Counted from the first letter of the stretch, positions 41,883 through 51,673 are shown. The stretch is 64,000 nt of DNA from Vibrio splendidus (GCF_001557875.1 NZ_LNRF01000013.1:61659-125658); one strand, 5' to 3'. The notes: generated from the sequence alone by a model not told the origin. Program-made: numbers and translations.

Positions 41883-43862
41883 TTAGTTGGAAATCAATGA
41901 AGGTGCGCCTTGTGATTTAAGACGAGACTGTAAAGATGACTGACAAGATGTAGATACATTGCGCTGTTGCCATGCTCTAACCAAGTTCGAATAGTTCGAC
42001 TTTATTTGAGCAATGAGCTCCTGATCATTTATGTCATTCGATAGCCACAGACTTGATGGCAATCCGAATATTGTTCGCCCAACCGCAAAGCCTTTTACCA
42101 GCGAACAATTTGCTGCGGCATTAAATCCAGCTTGTACCTCATCTAATTTCGCATCCAGTCCAAGAATCAATATGCCTCGACAATGTGGGTCATTGTCTTG
42201 TATCAACAACTCCACTTGGTTCCAGGACGACTCCGAAAGCGGCGGTAATTTCCACCAGTCAGGTTTAACACCAATGGAATAAAATTGATTCATCAACGTA
42301 AGATACTGCTTATCCCCCAACGTCATTTCCTTGGGTAAAATAACCTCTAGCAGCAATTCGTGCCCCGATTGGCAACACGCGTCGTAGACTTCTTTTACTG
42401 TCTTTTCTTGTGATAGACGCAAGGCAATGTCATCGTCTGGGTGGCAAAAAACCAAACACTTCACAACATGTTCAAGTGGCCAAGTTCTCAACTGACTGCC
42501 GATGTCGCCATGCTCTAATTGCAAAGGTCTAGAACCAGGTTCTTCTACCGGTCTGCCAATCCAGGTACCTGTGCCGGTTGCAGTATTAAGGACTGGCTGA
42601 CCAAAAGTACCATCACAAAGCAAACCAAACTGTCCAGACAGATTCTCTTCTTGGCAGACATCTAGCGACGCCTTATAGATCAACTGCTTCAGTATCGAAA
42701 TACGGTCAAGATCAGCGCCAACATCTTTCGCCATTTGTTCAAACTGACTACGGTGATCGAATGCCAAAACACATAATTCATCCCACTGAGTTTGACGTGT
42801 CGTAACTCGGTGTAAATGGTTTAGTTGACTGTCTTGATCTGGTCGCAGAACATCTTGGGCACGAGCTAAATAATTATCTAACTCTTCTTTAGTAGGCATA
42901 GCTGGCGCACAGCCATGGCGTGATACCACTAATGCACCACACGCGTTGGCATAAGCGCAAGCTTTCTCCCAACCTTCATCATTGAGGTAACCTCGTAGCA
43001 GGCCAGACATAAAGGCATCACCCGCACCAAGTACATTAAGAACATCCACTTTAACGCCTTCTACAGTGATACCCTCATCCAGCGAATCAGGCACATCACC
43101 CGAAAAAACAGAACTACCCAGCGCACCTCGTTTGCACACGAGTTCAGCCTGGCTCACAGATCGAACCGACTTTAGAGCGACAACTGTATTTGTGGAGCCG
43201 CCCGCAATATGAAACTCCTCTTCGGTACCAACAATAAGGTCGAAAAGGGGTAATACTTGCTGAAGTTGATGCGTCACTTCAGCAGAATCGATATAGCGAG
43301 TTTCGCCATCGCCAAGGCTAGTTAATCCCCAAAGAACGGGCCGATAGTCGATATCCAACGCAGTTTTAACACCGTGCTTACGAGCATATTTTAAGGCGAG
43401 TAATACCGCATCTCGGGTCTGCGGGTTTGAAAGGTGAGTACCTGTAATCGCTAAGCATCGTGCTGAGGCTATGTAAGATTCTGAAATATCATCCACACTA
43501 AGCGCCATATCGGCACAATTATCACGATAGAAAATTAGTGGAAACGTCTCTTCATCTTTTATGCCTAACAATACTAAAGCTGTTAAACGATCACGATCGG
43601 TGATGAGATGGCGAGTATCAACCCCTACAGATTGCAACTCCTCGCGAACAAACCGCCCCATATGCTCATCACCAACACGAGCAAGCATTGATGACTTTAA
43701 TCCAAGCCTTGCTGTCCCATAAGCAACATTGCCCGACGACCCTCCTAAATATTTCGAAAATGACCCCATAGATTCTAATCGCGAACCAATTTGTTGCCCA
43801 TAGAGGTCAACCGCCACTCTCCCCAAACAAATCAAATCCAGTGTTTTATCTTGTAACTGCAT
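41883..43862 (-). CDS. iolC: Bifunctional 5-dehydro-2-deoxygluconokinase / DUF2090 aldolase-like protein
   Basis: 659 residues from ATG 43862 (AAGGA 8 bases upstream). Residues 1-325 are a PfkB kinase (CLGRVAVDLYGQQIGSRL, GGSSGNVAYGTARLG, VDVLNVLGAGDAFMSGLLRGYL). Residues about 355-640 are DUF2090 (LCVLAFDHRSQFEQMAKDVGAD, GLLCDGTFGQPVL, GVKPDWWKLPPL, GILILGLDA), an aldolase-like barrel that in such fusions is thought to cleave 6-phospho-5-dehydro-2-deoxygluconate. It could thus do both IolC and IolJ steps. Forms an operon with iolA. A kinase-only IolC exists at 54544. Confidence 0.88.
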   Translation of the reverse strand: MQLQDKTLDLICLGRVAVDLYGQQIGSRLESMGSFSKYLGGSSGNVAYGTARLGLKSSMLARVGDEHMGRFVREELQSVGVDTRHLITDRDRLTALVLLGIKDEETFPLIFYRDNCADMALSVDDISESYIASARCLAITGTHLSNPQTRDAVLLALKYARKHGVKTALDIDYRPVLWGLTSLGDGETRYIDSAEVTHQLQQVLPLFDLIVGTEEEFHIAGGSTNTVVALKSVRSVSQAELVCKRGALGSSVFSGDVPDSLDEGITVEGVKVDVLNVLGAGDAFMSGLLRGYLNDEGWEKACAYANACGALVVSRHGCAPAMPTKEELDNYLARAQDVLRPDQDSQLNHLHRVTTRQTQWDELCVLAFDHRSQFEQMAKDVGADLDRISILKQLIYKASLDVCQEENLSGQFGLLCDGTFGQPVLNTATGTGTWIGRPVEEPGSRPLQLEHGDIGSQLRTWPLEHVVKCLVFCHPDDDIALRLSQEKTVKEVYDACCQSGHELLLEVILPKEMTLGDKQYLTLMNQFYSIGVKPDWWKLPPLSESSWNQVELLIQDNDPHCRGILILGLDAKLDEVQAGFNAAANCSLVKGFAVGRTIFGLPSSLWLSNDINDQELIAQIKSNYSNLVRAWQQRNVSTSCQSSLQSRLKSQGAPSLISN

Positions 43863-44520
43863 AATCCCATTCCTTGTAGACAAATTGGTTCGCTTATATT
43901 CAGCTCTCATCGCTTACGAAGAGGAAACTCTGTCACCTCTGCAAACTAAAACTCAGCCATAGAAATAAATCTCACCTGTAGACTGCACTCTCCCTTTATA
44001 TGAAATAAAAATTCCAAAATCAAAGAAAAACGAAACATACAGTTCATTAAAGTGATCGAGTTTACATTTAATCGCAAAAGCAGACTTTAAGCTCAGAAAT
44101 AAAGGAAAAGTCAGAAAATATTTTTCACTTATTTTTTCATTCGAACAATTTCAATCATTATATTTTTTTAACAATTAAAATCAATGGCTTAGCCATAATT
44201 AAAATGAGAGGTTTAATTATAAATTAATAGAAATCAACAAGTTAAACAAAGACAACCTCACCACAAAGCTTAACAACCACAAGATCTATGTAACAATTAT
44301 AACAATTGCGCATTATATCTAATGGCTAAAAAAAAATTCTGAATATATAGTTACTCACGATGAAAATGAAAAATATTTTTCAGTGAAGTGGAAGTTTAAA
44401 ACGTCTACTTAAAGGAATGAAAGTTGCCAAATCTCTAGGAGAAATAAAGCACTCTCGGAGATTCAATCGCAAAATATTTTGTAATTGGCAGAAGCAGTGA
44501 TAACAACAAGGAGACATAGC
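43863..44520. promoter_or_regulatory. Divergent promoter region between iolC-iolA and the inositol ABC importer
   Basis: Very AT-rich, 658 bases. Besides the perfect palindrome at 44367-44382 there is a 13/16 match at 44112-44127 (CAGAAAATATTTTTCA). A 27-codon open frame at 44417-44500 follows AAAGGA but the spacing is too tight to be convincing. No other gene. Confidence 0.5.
44367..44382. promoter_or_regulatory. Inositol-region operator palindrome, exact copy 1
   Basis: TGAAAAATATTTTTCA is a perfect 16-bp palindrome, repeated exactly at 59816-59831 before iolE/iolT. It lies about 140 bp before the ABC binding-protein gene. It is a likely RpiR-type regulator site. Confidence 0.65.
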
Positions 44521-45534
44521 ATGTCATCGATAACAAACACATTTTCAAAGTTCATACGTCGTTTTGCTCACAAAACCACCATCTTCCAAAGCTCAGCAGC
44601 AAGACGAGTAAAAACAGGGTTCATTGCAATAGGTTTACTCAGCCTCGTTGCCTGTGGTGGTGAAGAGACAAAAAGTGATGTCGTCACAATAGGTGTCGCG
44701 ATCCCCAACTTCGACGATACATTTCTTGTAAACATGAAAGATTCCATGACGGCATACGCTGAAAAGCAAGATAACGTTGAGCTCATTTTTGTGGACGCCA
44801 AGGAAGACACAGTGAAACAGCTTGGCCAAGTTCAAAACTTCATTATCCAACAAGTCGACGGCATCATTTTAGTACCAGTTAATACTGACGCGACCCAACC
44901 TATGACGGACAAGATTCTAGATGCCGGAATTGAGCTCGTTTACCTCAACCGTCGCCCTTCTTATTTACCTGAAGGTGTTGCGTACGTTGGCTCTGAAGAG
45001 CTGCAATTTGGTAAAGAACAAGCTAAGTATGTCGCAGATAAAAGTGAAGGTGGAAACATTGGAATTCTGATGGGCATGATGACAATTGAAGCTGCAATTC
45101 TTCGTACAGAAGGCGTCGAAGATTACTTCCAAGATAAGCCTGATTTCAACATCACTCGTAAACAAACCGCTCTATGGCAACGATCACAAGCAATGGTAGT
45201 AATGGAAAACTGGATCAATTCGGGAGATAAACTCGATGTAATTATTGCCAATAACGATGATATGGCTCTAGGTGCAATTCAAGCTCTGCGTGCTGCTGGA
45301 AAACTCGATGACACGATTGTGGTCGGCGTTGATGCAACTCCTGATGGCTTAATGGCAATTGAAAATGGCGCTCTTGACGCCACTGTATTCCAAGATGGTG
45401 GTGGCCAAGCTCGGGGCGCAATTGATGCCGCAATCAGTGGTATCAAAAATCAGCCACGCGAGAAAATCACTTGGATTCCTGCAGAGCTTGTTACCAAAGA
45501 CAACCTAGAAGAATTCAAAGCTAAGCAAGGCTAA
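44521..45534 (+). CDS. Inositol-type ABC importer, periplasmic binding lipoprotein
   Basis: 337 residues from ATG 44521, with AAGGAGACATAGC before it. The lipobox LSLVAC puts the acylated Cys at 45, after an unusually long basic N-region (about 30 residues before the hydrophobic stretch). The rest is a type I sugar-binding protein (VTIGVAIPNFDDTFLVNMKDSM, GIILVPVNTDATQPMTDKI, VIIANNDDMALGAIQALRAAG). It starts the binding protein-ATPase-permease set, whose place between iol genes makes inositol the likely ligand. Confidence 0.83.
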   Translation: MSSITNTFSKFIRRFAHKTTIFQSSAARRVKTGFIAIGLLSLVACGGEETKSDVVTIGVAIPNFDDTFLVNMKDSMTAYAEKQDNVELIFVDAKEDTVKQLGQVQNFIIQQVDGIILVPVNTDATQPMTDKILDAGIELVYLNRRPSYLPEGVAYVGSEELQFGKEQAKYVADKSEGGNIGILMGMMTIEAAILRTEGVEDYFQDKPDFNITRKQTALWQRSQAMVVMENWINSGDKLDVIIANNDDMALGAIQALRAAGKLDDTIVVGVDATPDGLMAIENGALDATVFQDGGGQARGAIDAAISGIKNQPREKITWIPAELVTKDNLEEFKAKQG

Positions 45535-45615
45535 CGCCCTCTTCACTCATATGATCTATGTGCCACCCCACTAACAAAGTTCGATGCATAGATCATTTCA
45601 ATCGGAGCAGTAAAT

Positions 45616-47109
45616 ATGAGCCAAGCCTTACTAGAAATGCGTGGAATATCAAAGTCATTTCCCGGAGTGAAAGCCCTTGATAATGTGCAACTCACATTAA
45701 AAGAAGGTCGTGTCATGGCCTTAATGGGCGAAAACGGCGCAGGTAAGTCCACCCTAATGAAAGTTCTTTTTGGTATTTACCAAAGAGATAGCGGCACCAT
45801 CCATTATCAAGGTCAGCCAGTTAACTTCAGTGGTGCTAAAGATGCCCTTGAAGCTGGAATATCGATGATCCACCAAGAGTTGTCCCCAATACTTCACCGA
45901 AGTATTGCAGAAAACATTTGGCTAGGTAGAGAGCCGACCAAAGGACCATTCAACCTTATCGATCACGGAAAAATGTACAGCGACACTACCAAGCTGTTAG
46001 AAAAATTGGACCTGCAACTCGACCCTCGAACGCCTATGAGTGAGCTCACGGTAGCCACAATGCAGATGATCGAGATTTCAAAGGCCATTTCGTATCACTC
46101 GAAAGTGATCATCATGGATGAACCAACTTCAGCCCTTACAGGTAAAGAAGTTGACCACCTATTTGAGATCATAGAACTACTTAAATCTCAGGGAGTGGCG
46201 GTCGTATATATCAGCCATAAAATGGACGAAATATTCCGTATCTGTGATGACATCACGATCTTCCGAGACGGCAATTTTATTGGCGAGAGAGAAGCTTCAT
46301 CGACTAATAATGACGAACTCGTTCACATGATGGTAGGACGTAATTTAGGCGATGTTTATCCACCGATCACCGCCAAACCGGGAAAAGTCAGATTAGACGT
46401 CCGAAATCTAACTGTTGAGGGGCAATTTAGTGACATCAGCTTCAAGCTGCATGAAGGTGAAATTCTTGGCATCGCTGGCCTTGTTGGCTCTGGGCGCACC
46501 GAATTAATTGAAACTCTGTTTGGCGTAAGACAAAAAGATGTCGGTGAGATTTGGATCAACGGCGATCAAGTAGAAATCAAAACGCCAACCGATGCTATCA
46601 ATCACAAAATGGCCTTCCTAACAGAAGACCGACGTCACTCCGGGCTTTACTTGATGCTGGATATTTTCGCTAACACCTCCATCGCCCACCTTGATGCTTA
46701 TCGCAATAAAGTCGTTAGCCTACTTGATGTAAGAAAAATGCAAAAAGACTGCTCAACGCAATGTTCGACTCTCAAAGTAAAAACGCCTGGCATGTCTGAA
46801 GCCATTGATAATTTAAGTGGTGGCAACCAACAAAAAGTATTGCTCGCGCGTTGGATGTTAACGAAACCAGACATTCTCTTTCTCGACGAGCCAACTCGAG
46901 GCATTGATGTTGGCGCCAAATCTGAAATCTATAAATTGATGCGCCTGCTCACCGGCATGGGGAAAAGCTTGGTCATGATCTCATCTGAGTTACCAGAGGT
47001 GATTGGAATGAGCGACCGCATTCTCGTCATGCACGATGGGCAATTTAAAGGTGAGCTCGACGGTCACGAAGCCTCACAACAACAAGTCATGTCATTGGCG
47101 TTCAACTAA
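45616..47109 (+). CDS. Inositol-type ABC importer ATPase (two NBDs)
   Basis: 497 residues with two nucleotide-binding halves as in RbsA/MglA/IatA. The first has GENGAGKSTLMK (Walker A, about 37-48), MDEPTSALT. The second has GLVGSGRTELIE, LSGGNQQKVLLARWM (signature) and FLDEPTRGIDVGAK. The first-half signature is TVATMQMIEISKA, a normal degenerate form. It powers sugar import together with the adjacent binding protein and permease. Confidence 0.9.
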   Translation: MSQALLEMRGISKSFPGVKALDNVQLTLKEGRVMALMGENGAGKSTLMKVLFGIYQRDSGTIHYQGQPVNFSGAKDALEAGISMIHQELSPILHRSIAENIWLGREPTKGPFNLIDHGKMYSDTTKLLEKLDLQLDPRTPMSELTVATMQMIEISKAISYHSKVIIMDEPTSALTGKEVDHLFEIIELLKSQGVAVVYISHKMDEIFRICDDITIFRDGNFIGEREASSTNNDELVHMMVGRNLGDVYPPITAKPGKVRLDVRNLTVEGQFSDISFKLHEGEILGIAGLVGSGRTELIETLFGVRQKDVGEIWINGDQVEIKTPTDAINHKMAFLTEDRRHSGLYLMLDIFANTSIAHLDAYRNKVVSLLDVRKMQKDCSTQCSTLKVKTPGMSEAIDNLSGGNQQKVLLARWMLTKPDILFLDEPTRGIDVGAKSEIYKLMRLLTGMGKSLVMISSELPEVIGMSDRILVMHDGQFKGELDGHEASQQQVMSLAFN

Positions 47110-47147
47110 AAACAATAAGCTAGTCCAACATATCAAGGAAAGTAGTT

Positions 47148-48164
47148 ATGATAGCTAAACTTCTTCAAGCCACTTCAGAACAGCCCGAAACTGGCAAAAA
47201 AACACGTTTTTTATCCAAGTACGCGATCTACGTCGTCTTTGTCGGCATGTGTATTGTCATGAGTATTCTGTCTCCGGTGTTTCTCACCGTTGCCAATTTA
47301 CTTAATGTAATGACTCAGATGGCCAGTATCGGCCTGCTCGCCTTAGGTGTAACAATCATCATCATCACTCGCGGTATTGACCTTTCATCCGGCTCAGTAC
47401 TTGCGGTTGCAGCTGTAGTCTCAGCGAGCACAGCTCAAACCCTCGATTGGGGGATGAGAATGTACCCCAACCTACCTGAGCTGCCTGTTATTGTTCCGAT
47501 TTTGGTTGCATTAGGAGTTGGTGCACTCTGTGGGTTGATTAACGGCGCACTCATCGCCTATACAGGAATCCCTCCGTTCATTGCTACACTGGGCATGATG
47601 ATCATCGCTCGAGGGGCTGCATTACTCTATTCAGACGGTCGCCCTATCAGTAGCCTAATCGATTCATACCAATGGATCGGACAAGGAAACATTGTAGGGA
47701 TCCCCGTGCCCGTAGTGATATTCCTCGTTATGGCATTGTTCACCTATGTACTCCTCAACTACACCAGATTTGGCAAATATGCTTATGCTATCGGCGGCAA
47801 CGAAACTGCTGCTTACGTATCGGGGATCAACGTCACAAAGTACAAAATTCTCGTCTACGTCTACGCTGGCCTTCTAGCTGGTATTGCAGCACTTATCTTG
47901 ACAGCTCGAATCAACTCAGGTCAACCTGGCTTAGGTAACATGTATGAGCTTGATGCTATCGCTGCTGCCACTGTTGGTGGGGTATCGCATGCCGGCGGAA
48001 TAGGAACAATCCAAGGAACTATCGTAGGCACCATGATTATGGGAGTACTACAAAACGGACTCGACCTACTCAATGTATCAGCCTATTGGCAACAAGTAGT
48101 AAAAGGCTTAGTGATTGTCGTAGCCGTTATTTTTGATATGAAGCGCCAAAAGAAAAGTAAATAA
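47148..48164 (+). CDS. Inositol-type ABC importer permease
   Basis: 338 residues with about 8-10 membrane segments. ALGVTIIIITRGIDLSSGSVLAVAAVV (about 68-94) and YAIGGNETAAYVSGINVTKYKILVYVYAGLLAGIAALI with GLGNMYELDAIAAATVGGVSHAGG (about 261-284) are the RbsC-type signatures. It follows the ATPase by 38 bases and a terminator lies at 48321. Confidence 0.9.
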   Translation: MIAKLLQATSEQPETGKKTRFLSKYAIYVVFVGMCIVMSILSPVFLTVANLLNVMTQMASIGLLALGVTIIIITRGIDLSSGSVLAVAAVVSASTAQTLDWGMRMYPNLPELPVIVPILVALGVGALCGLINGALIAYTGIPPFIATLGMMIIARGAALLYSDGRPISSLIDSYQWIGQGNIVGIPVPVVIFLVMALFTYVLLNYTRFGKYAYAIGGNETAAYVSGINVTKYKILVYVYAGLLAGIAALILTARINSGQPGLGNMYELDAIAAATVGGVSHAGGIGTIQGTIVGTMIMGVLQNGLDLLNVSAYWQQVVKGLVIVVAVIFDMKRQKKSK

Positions 48165-48320
48165 ATACGTAGATGATTAGCCACTATGCATTTACGCAGG
48201 CTTTAACATCGTGATCAAGAATACTAATGTGATACACAAAAAGTGCTAAGCGTTGATGTTAACCATCAATAAATCGCTCATACAACAAGTTGAATGTAGG
48301 GCCCTCAAATGAGGTTTTCC

Positions 48321-48357
48321 ATGCCACGTAAGCTCATCACTCTCGTGGCATTTTTTT
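48321..48357 (+). terminator. Terminator of the ABC importer operon
   Basis: ATGCCACG (48321-48328) and CGTGGCAT (48344-48351) form a perfect stem, followed by TTTTTTT. It is about 155 bases after the permease stop. Confidence 0.85.
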
Positions 48358-48403
48358 GTTTAGAGCGTGATTGTTATGTCTCTGTCTTAAATATCATCTC
48401 AAA

Positions 48404-48419
48404 TGAAATAAATGTTTCA
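48404..48419 (+). promoter_or_regulatory. Degenerate inositol-type operator before the RpiR gene
   Basis: TGAAATAAATGTTTCA matches the exact palindrome at 13 of 16 bases and has perfect TGAAA/TTTCA arms. It is 85 bp before the RpiR start, suggesting self-regulation. Confidence 0.5.
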
Positions 48420-48503
48420 TCTAAGCCAACTCGACTTCACATAATCTATCTACTCTGATATATAGAAAACATTCCGGTCATCTTCGCCGTTAAACTTAGG
48501 ATA

Positions 48504-49343
48504 TTGTTTATGCATACAGCTACGAATCTCAACGAATTGGAGAACCAAATTCGCCTACAACACAGTACCTTGAGCAAACGACTACAACAAGTCGCGCATT
48601 ATGTACTCGAAAATTCAAACAGCATTGCCTTTGACACCGTTGCCGTCATTGCCAAGGCGGCCGATGTTCCACCGTCGACACTAATACGCTTTGCAAATGC
48701 CTTTGGGTTTAATGGTTTTAACGAGTTGAAACAAATATTCCGTCAATACCTTGTAGAAGAAACCGCCAGCTACACTCAACGTACACGTTTAGTTAAGGAG
48801 CTCAATGATGGCAGTCTGCAAGAAGAGCCTGAAGATATTTTATACGAATTTGCTCAAGCCAACTCACATGCAATGATGCAACTCGCCAAGCTCACCTCTT
48901 CCGAGAAGCTCAAGCAAGCAGTCGATGTTCTAGCCAATGCTGATAACATTTATCTAATTGGGCTAAGACGCTCATTTAGCGTGGCGTCATACCTCACATA
49001 TGCACTACGTCATATCGAATGTAGAGCGTTCCTTATCGATGGTTTAGGCGGGATGTTTGAAGAACAGGTAAGTATGGTTGGGCCTAATGATGTGATTGTC
49101 TCAATTAGCTTTAATCCATATGCAGAAGAAACCATCAAACTGTGTGAAATAGCGTCTAAAGCGGGGGCCAAGCAAATCGTGATTACAGACAACCAAGTCA
49201 GCCCACTGTCGGCATTCAGCGACGTGTGTTTTACGGTAAAAGAAGCCAGTGTCGATGCCTTTCGATCACAGTCGGCTTCATTATGTCTTGCACAATCTTT
49301 GGCAATATCACTCGCATTTAAAAAAGGCAGAACCCTCGATTAA
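48504..49343 (+). CDS. MurR/RpiR-family regulator (copy 1)
   Basis: 279 residues. The N-terminal HTH reads LSKRLQQVAHYVLENSNSIAFDTVAVIAKAADVPPSTLIRFANAFGFNGFNELKQIFR (about 20-75), and a SIS sugar-phosphate domain covers about 130-250 (ADNIYLIGLRRSFSVASYLTYAL, NDVIVSISFNPYAEETIKL). It is similar in layout to the RpiR at 51731. Such proteins bind an inositol metabolite. It is divergent to nothing but faces iolG, which is convergent to it. Confidence 0.88.
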   Translation: MFMHTATNLNELENQIRLQHSTLSKRLQQVAHYVLENSNSIAFDTVAVIAKAADVPPSTLIRFANAFGFNGFNELKQIFRQYLVEETASYTQRTRLVKELNDGSLQEEPEDILYEFAQANSHAMMQLAKLTSSEKLKQAVDVLANADNIYLIGLRRSFSVASYLTYALRHIECRAFLIDGLGGMFEEQVSMVGPNDVIVSISFNPYAEETIKLCEIASKAGAKQIVITDNQVSPLSAFSDVCFTVKEASVDAFRSQSASLCLAQSLAISLAFKKGRTLD

Positions 49344-49359
49344 TTCTAAGTTCTGCCTT
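49324..49359 (-). terminator. iolG terminator located inside the 3' end of the RpiR gene
   Basis: AAGGCAGAA (49324-49332) pairs with TTCTGCCTT (49351-49359). On the minus strand the hairpin ends in TTTTTT. It spans the RpiR stop codon at 49341-49343, so the minus-strand iolG transcript probably ends within the opposite coding region. Confidence 0.65.
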
Positions 49360-49408
49360 GCCTAGGCCAGTAACACCTTGCGGGTGAATAAAGCTACAAA
49401 CCTCTTGG

Positions 49409-50395
49409 TTAGAGTTTGACCGTTGCCCCAGTGTTCATGGACTCTAAAGCAGCCTCAGCAAGCACGAGAGCGAACTCTCCATCTTTACCACTGCAAAGCG
49501 GCGCTGCTTCACCCGCTAGAATTTCAACAAAGTGCTCCCATTCATTGATATATGCTTGTTCGTAACGTTCTAAGAAGAAATATTGCGGTTTCGCGCTAAC
49601 ACAGCCACTTTCTCCCCAATGCTGAACGAGATCTTCCTTCATATTGCCCGCTTGTAGTAAGCCTTTCTCGCCATGCAGTTCAAGGCGCTGATCATAGCCA
49701 TAACCAGAACGACGGCTGTTTGAAATAGTGGCAATCGCGCCCGATGGAAAGTTCATAACGATAACAGCAGTATCAATATCTCCAGCTTCACCAATAGCTT
49801 TATCAACCATACAACTACCGTGTGCCGTAATTGAAATTGGATCTTCTCCAAGGATAAAGCGCGCCATATCAAGATCATGGATGCTCATATCGCGAAACAT
49901 ACCACCAGAAGCTTTAGCGTAATGTGCAGGTGGTGGCGAAGGGTCACGAGACGTAATCAGCAGCGATTCTGCCTTACCGATCACACCAGCACCTAACTGA
50001 GTTTTTAGCTTGCGAAACTGAGGGTCAAAGCGGCGATTGAAACCAACCAGCATTGGCACTGGATATTGTTCAATCACGCCCAAGCAATCACGAACACGGC
50101 TCAATTCTAAGTCGATAGGCTTTTCACATAAAATTGTCTTACCATTCTTTGCCGCTAGCTCAATAAAATCAGCGTGTGTGTCGGTTGCAGAACCAATACA
50201 AACTCCATGGATATTAGGGTCAGCCATAGCCTCTTCAATTGTTTGGATTTTTGCATTGTATTGGCTTGCTAGTTGGTTAGCGCCCTCAACATATGGATCT
50301 ACAATAGAATACAAGGTTGTTCTCGGGTGGTTATTAATATTAACCGCGTGAACCTTGCCAATGCGTCCCGCACCAAATAAAGCGATGTTAAACAT
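49409..50395 (-). CDS. iolG: myo-Inositol 2-dehydrogenase
   Basis: 328 residues from ATG 50395 (GAGGGAAAG upstream; ATG 50407 is in frame but lacks a site). FNIALFGAGRIGKVHAVNI is the Rossmann NAD-binding start, GKTILCEKPIDLEL the EKP motif of Gfo/Idh/MocA enzymes, FNRRFDPQFRKLK, and GGMFRDMSIHDLDMARFI with the catalytic Asp-x-x-x-His pair. It oxidises myo-inositol to 2-keto-inositol. It is read alone on the minus strand, divergent from the IolI-like gene. Confidence 0.85.
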   Translation of the reverse strand: MFNIALFGAGRIGKVHAVNINNHPRTTLYSIVDPYVEGANQLASQYNAKIQTIEEAMADPNIHGVCIGSATDTHADFIELAAKNGKTILCEKPIDLELSRVRDCLGVIEQYPVPMLVGFNRRFDPQFRKLKTQLGAGVIGKAESLLITSRDPSPPPAHYAKASGGMFRDMSIHDLDMARFILGEDPISITAHGSCMVDKAIGEAGDIDTAVIVMNFPSGAIATISNSRRSGYGYDQRLELHGEKGLLQAGNMKEDLVQHWGESGCVSAKPQYFFLERYEQAYINEWEHFVEILAGEAAPLCSGKDGEFALVLAEAALESMNTGATVKL

Positions 50396-50760
50396 ACTTT
50401 CCCTCATGACGTAGAGTGGCTGCTTAAGTGAATAAACAGCACTAGCTAAATAGAGTCACATCTTAGTGACCCTCTGATTTCCAATTTATATTCCATTTTC
50501 ATCAACAGAATCCGTTAAGCCCGAACATAGAACTAACAGCCAACAATAATGAAAAAATATTATCACCAAAATTACATGATAAAACCTCATAAATCCACGA
50601 AAAATCAATCGAAAAGTAGTCAAACTTGTTTTTACCTAGTTAATATCACAAATAAAAATAAATAAAATGGAAAAAATTTATCATTAGAAAGATAATATTC
50701 TTAACGCGATTAATTACGCCAGCAGCACAAGCTTTTTGGCGACTGACAAAGGACTACTTT
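50396..50760. promoter_or_regulatory. Divergent promoter of iolG and the IolI-like gene with an inositol-type site
   Basis: TGGAAAAAATTTATCA (50668-50683) matches the inositol palindrome at 13 of 16 positions. TGAAAAAATATTATCA (50550-50565) is a poorer relative (about 12 of 16). Both flank the gap's middle, as expected if one repressor covers both promoters. No gene. Confidence 0.5.
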
Positions 50761-51588
50761 ATGCGCTATGCACTACACGGGATGTGTTCACTACACAATA
50801 ATATTGTTAGCGATATCCGTTTGGCCAAAGAAACAGGCTATGATGGGTTAGAAATCCATACAGAAAAATTGTGGCGATACATCAATGCTGGTTTAACGAG
50901 CCAAGACCTAAAAACAAGGCTAAACGACGCCAATATTGCACCTTCTGCGATCGATATTATCGGTAGTGTGGAGAGTACGACCAAAGAAGCACAAAACCAG
51001 TTATTTAGAGATACAGAGATTCTGTGTCAGTTTGCCAAAGACATTGGTGCGCCAACCATTCAATTAAACGCTTTCGAGGCGCTGACAGGTCTATCGGTTG
51101 AAGATAACATTCGTATTACTGCGCAAAACATCCGCAATATAACCGATATCGGAAGAGAGCATGGAATCCGCTTCCAATACGAAGGTGCAGCATGGACCCC
51201 CATTGCTACGTTAGAGCAATATTATCAATTACATGATGCAGTCAACCGAGATAACTTTGGCTTTGTGCTCGACACTTGGCACTTCTGGGCATGCCGCGGG
51301 GCAACACCGGAAGACATGGCAAAAGTCGATAAATCGCTCATCTACAATGTTCACCTTTCCGATGGACACCGCCCTGGAATTGGTGCGCCTTGGGTCGATG
51401 AGAAAGAGCTTAGAAATTGCTTGCTAGGCCAAGGTGAAATTCCACTACAAGAATGGACGTCAGCCATTCAAAGTACGGGATATGACGGGTTCTATTCTGG
51501 TGAGTTTCTCAATGATCAACTTTGGGAAGGCGATCATTACGAGACAGCCACCAGCATGCTTTCAGGAATGAAGCGTTTGTTCTCATAA
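50761..51588 (+). CDS. Inosose isomerase-like TIM barrel (IolI type)
   Basis: 275 residues of the xylose isomerase-like TIM barrel family. TGYDGLEIHTEKL, IRFQYEGAAWTPI, GFVLDTWHFWACRG (about 158-171), NVHLSDGHRPGIGAPW and GFYSGEFLNDQLW supply Glu, Asp, His and Glu metal ligands. It is a normal length for IolI-like proteins. IolI interconverts 2-keto-myo-inositol and 1-keto-D-chiro-inositol; location opposite iolG supports this, but IolH-type members cannot be excluded. Confidence 0.72.
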   Translation: MRYALHGMCSLHNNIVSDIRLAKETGYDGLEIHTEKLWRYINAGLTSQDLKTRLNDANIAPSAIDIIGSVESTTKEAQNQLFRDTEILCQFAKDIGAPTIQLNAFEALTGLSVEDNIRITAQNIRNITDIGREHGIRFQYEGAAWTPIATLEQYYQLHDAVNRDNFGFVLDTWHFWACRGATPEDMAKVDKSLIYNVHLSDGHRPGIGAPWVDEKELRNCLLGQGEIPLQEWTSAIQSTGYDGFYSGEFLNDQLWEGDHYETATSMLSGMKRLFS

Positions 51589-51602
51589 CCAAACCGTGAG
51601 CC

Positions 51603-51631
51603 AAAAAAAGCTACCAATACGGTAGCTTTTT
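51603..51631 (+). terminator. Terminator after the IolI-like gene
   Basis: AAAAAAAGCTACC-AATAC-GGTAGCTTTTT, perfect 6-bp GC-rich stem with A/T runs. It is 14 bases after the stop. Confidence 0.88.
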
Positions 51632-51673
51632 CTATGCTCGGAAGTGACTTTATTTAGGTTCTTCACAAACATT

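Larger units (their letters stand above)
48165..48503 (+). other. Intergenic region between ABC importer and RpiR regulator
   Basis: 339 bases containing the ABC operon terminator and a degenerate inositol-type palindrome at 48404-48419, both listed separately. The part 48165-48320 shows no open frame with a start signal and nothing else I can support. Confidence 0.4.

Noticed and set aside
44417..44500. 27-codon open frame before the ABC binding-protein gene, a possible leader peptide
   Set aside because: AAAGGA touches the ATG with almost no spacing, composition is unremarkable and there is no terminator/antiterminator structure after it.
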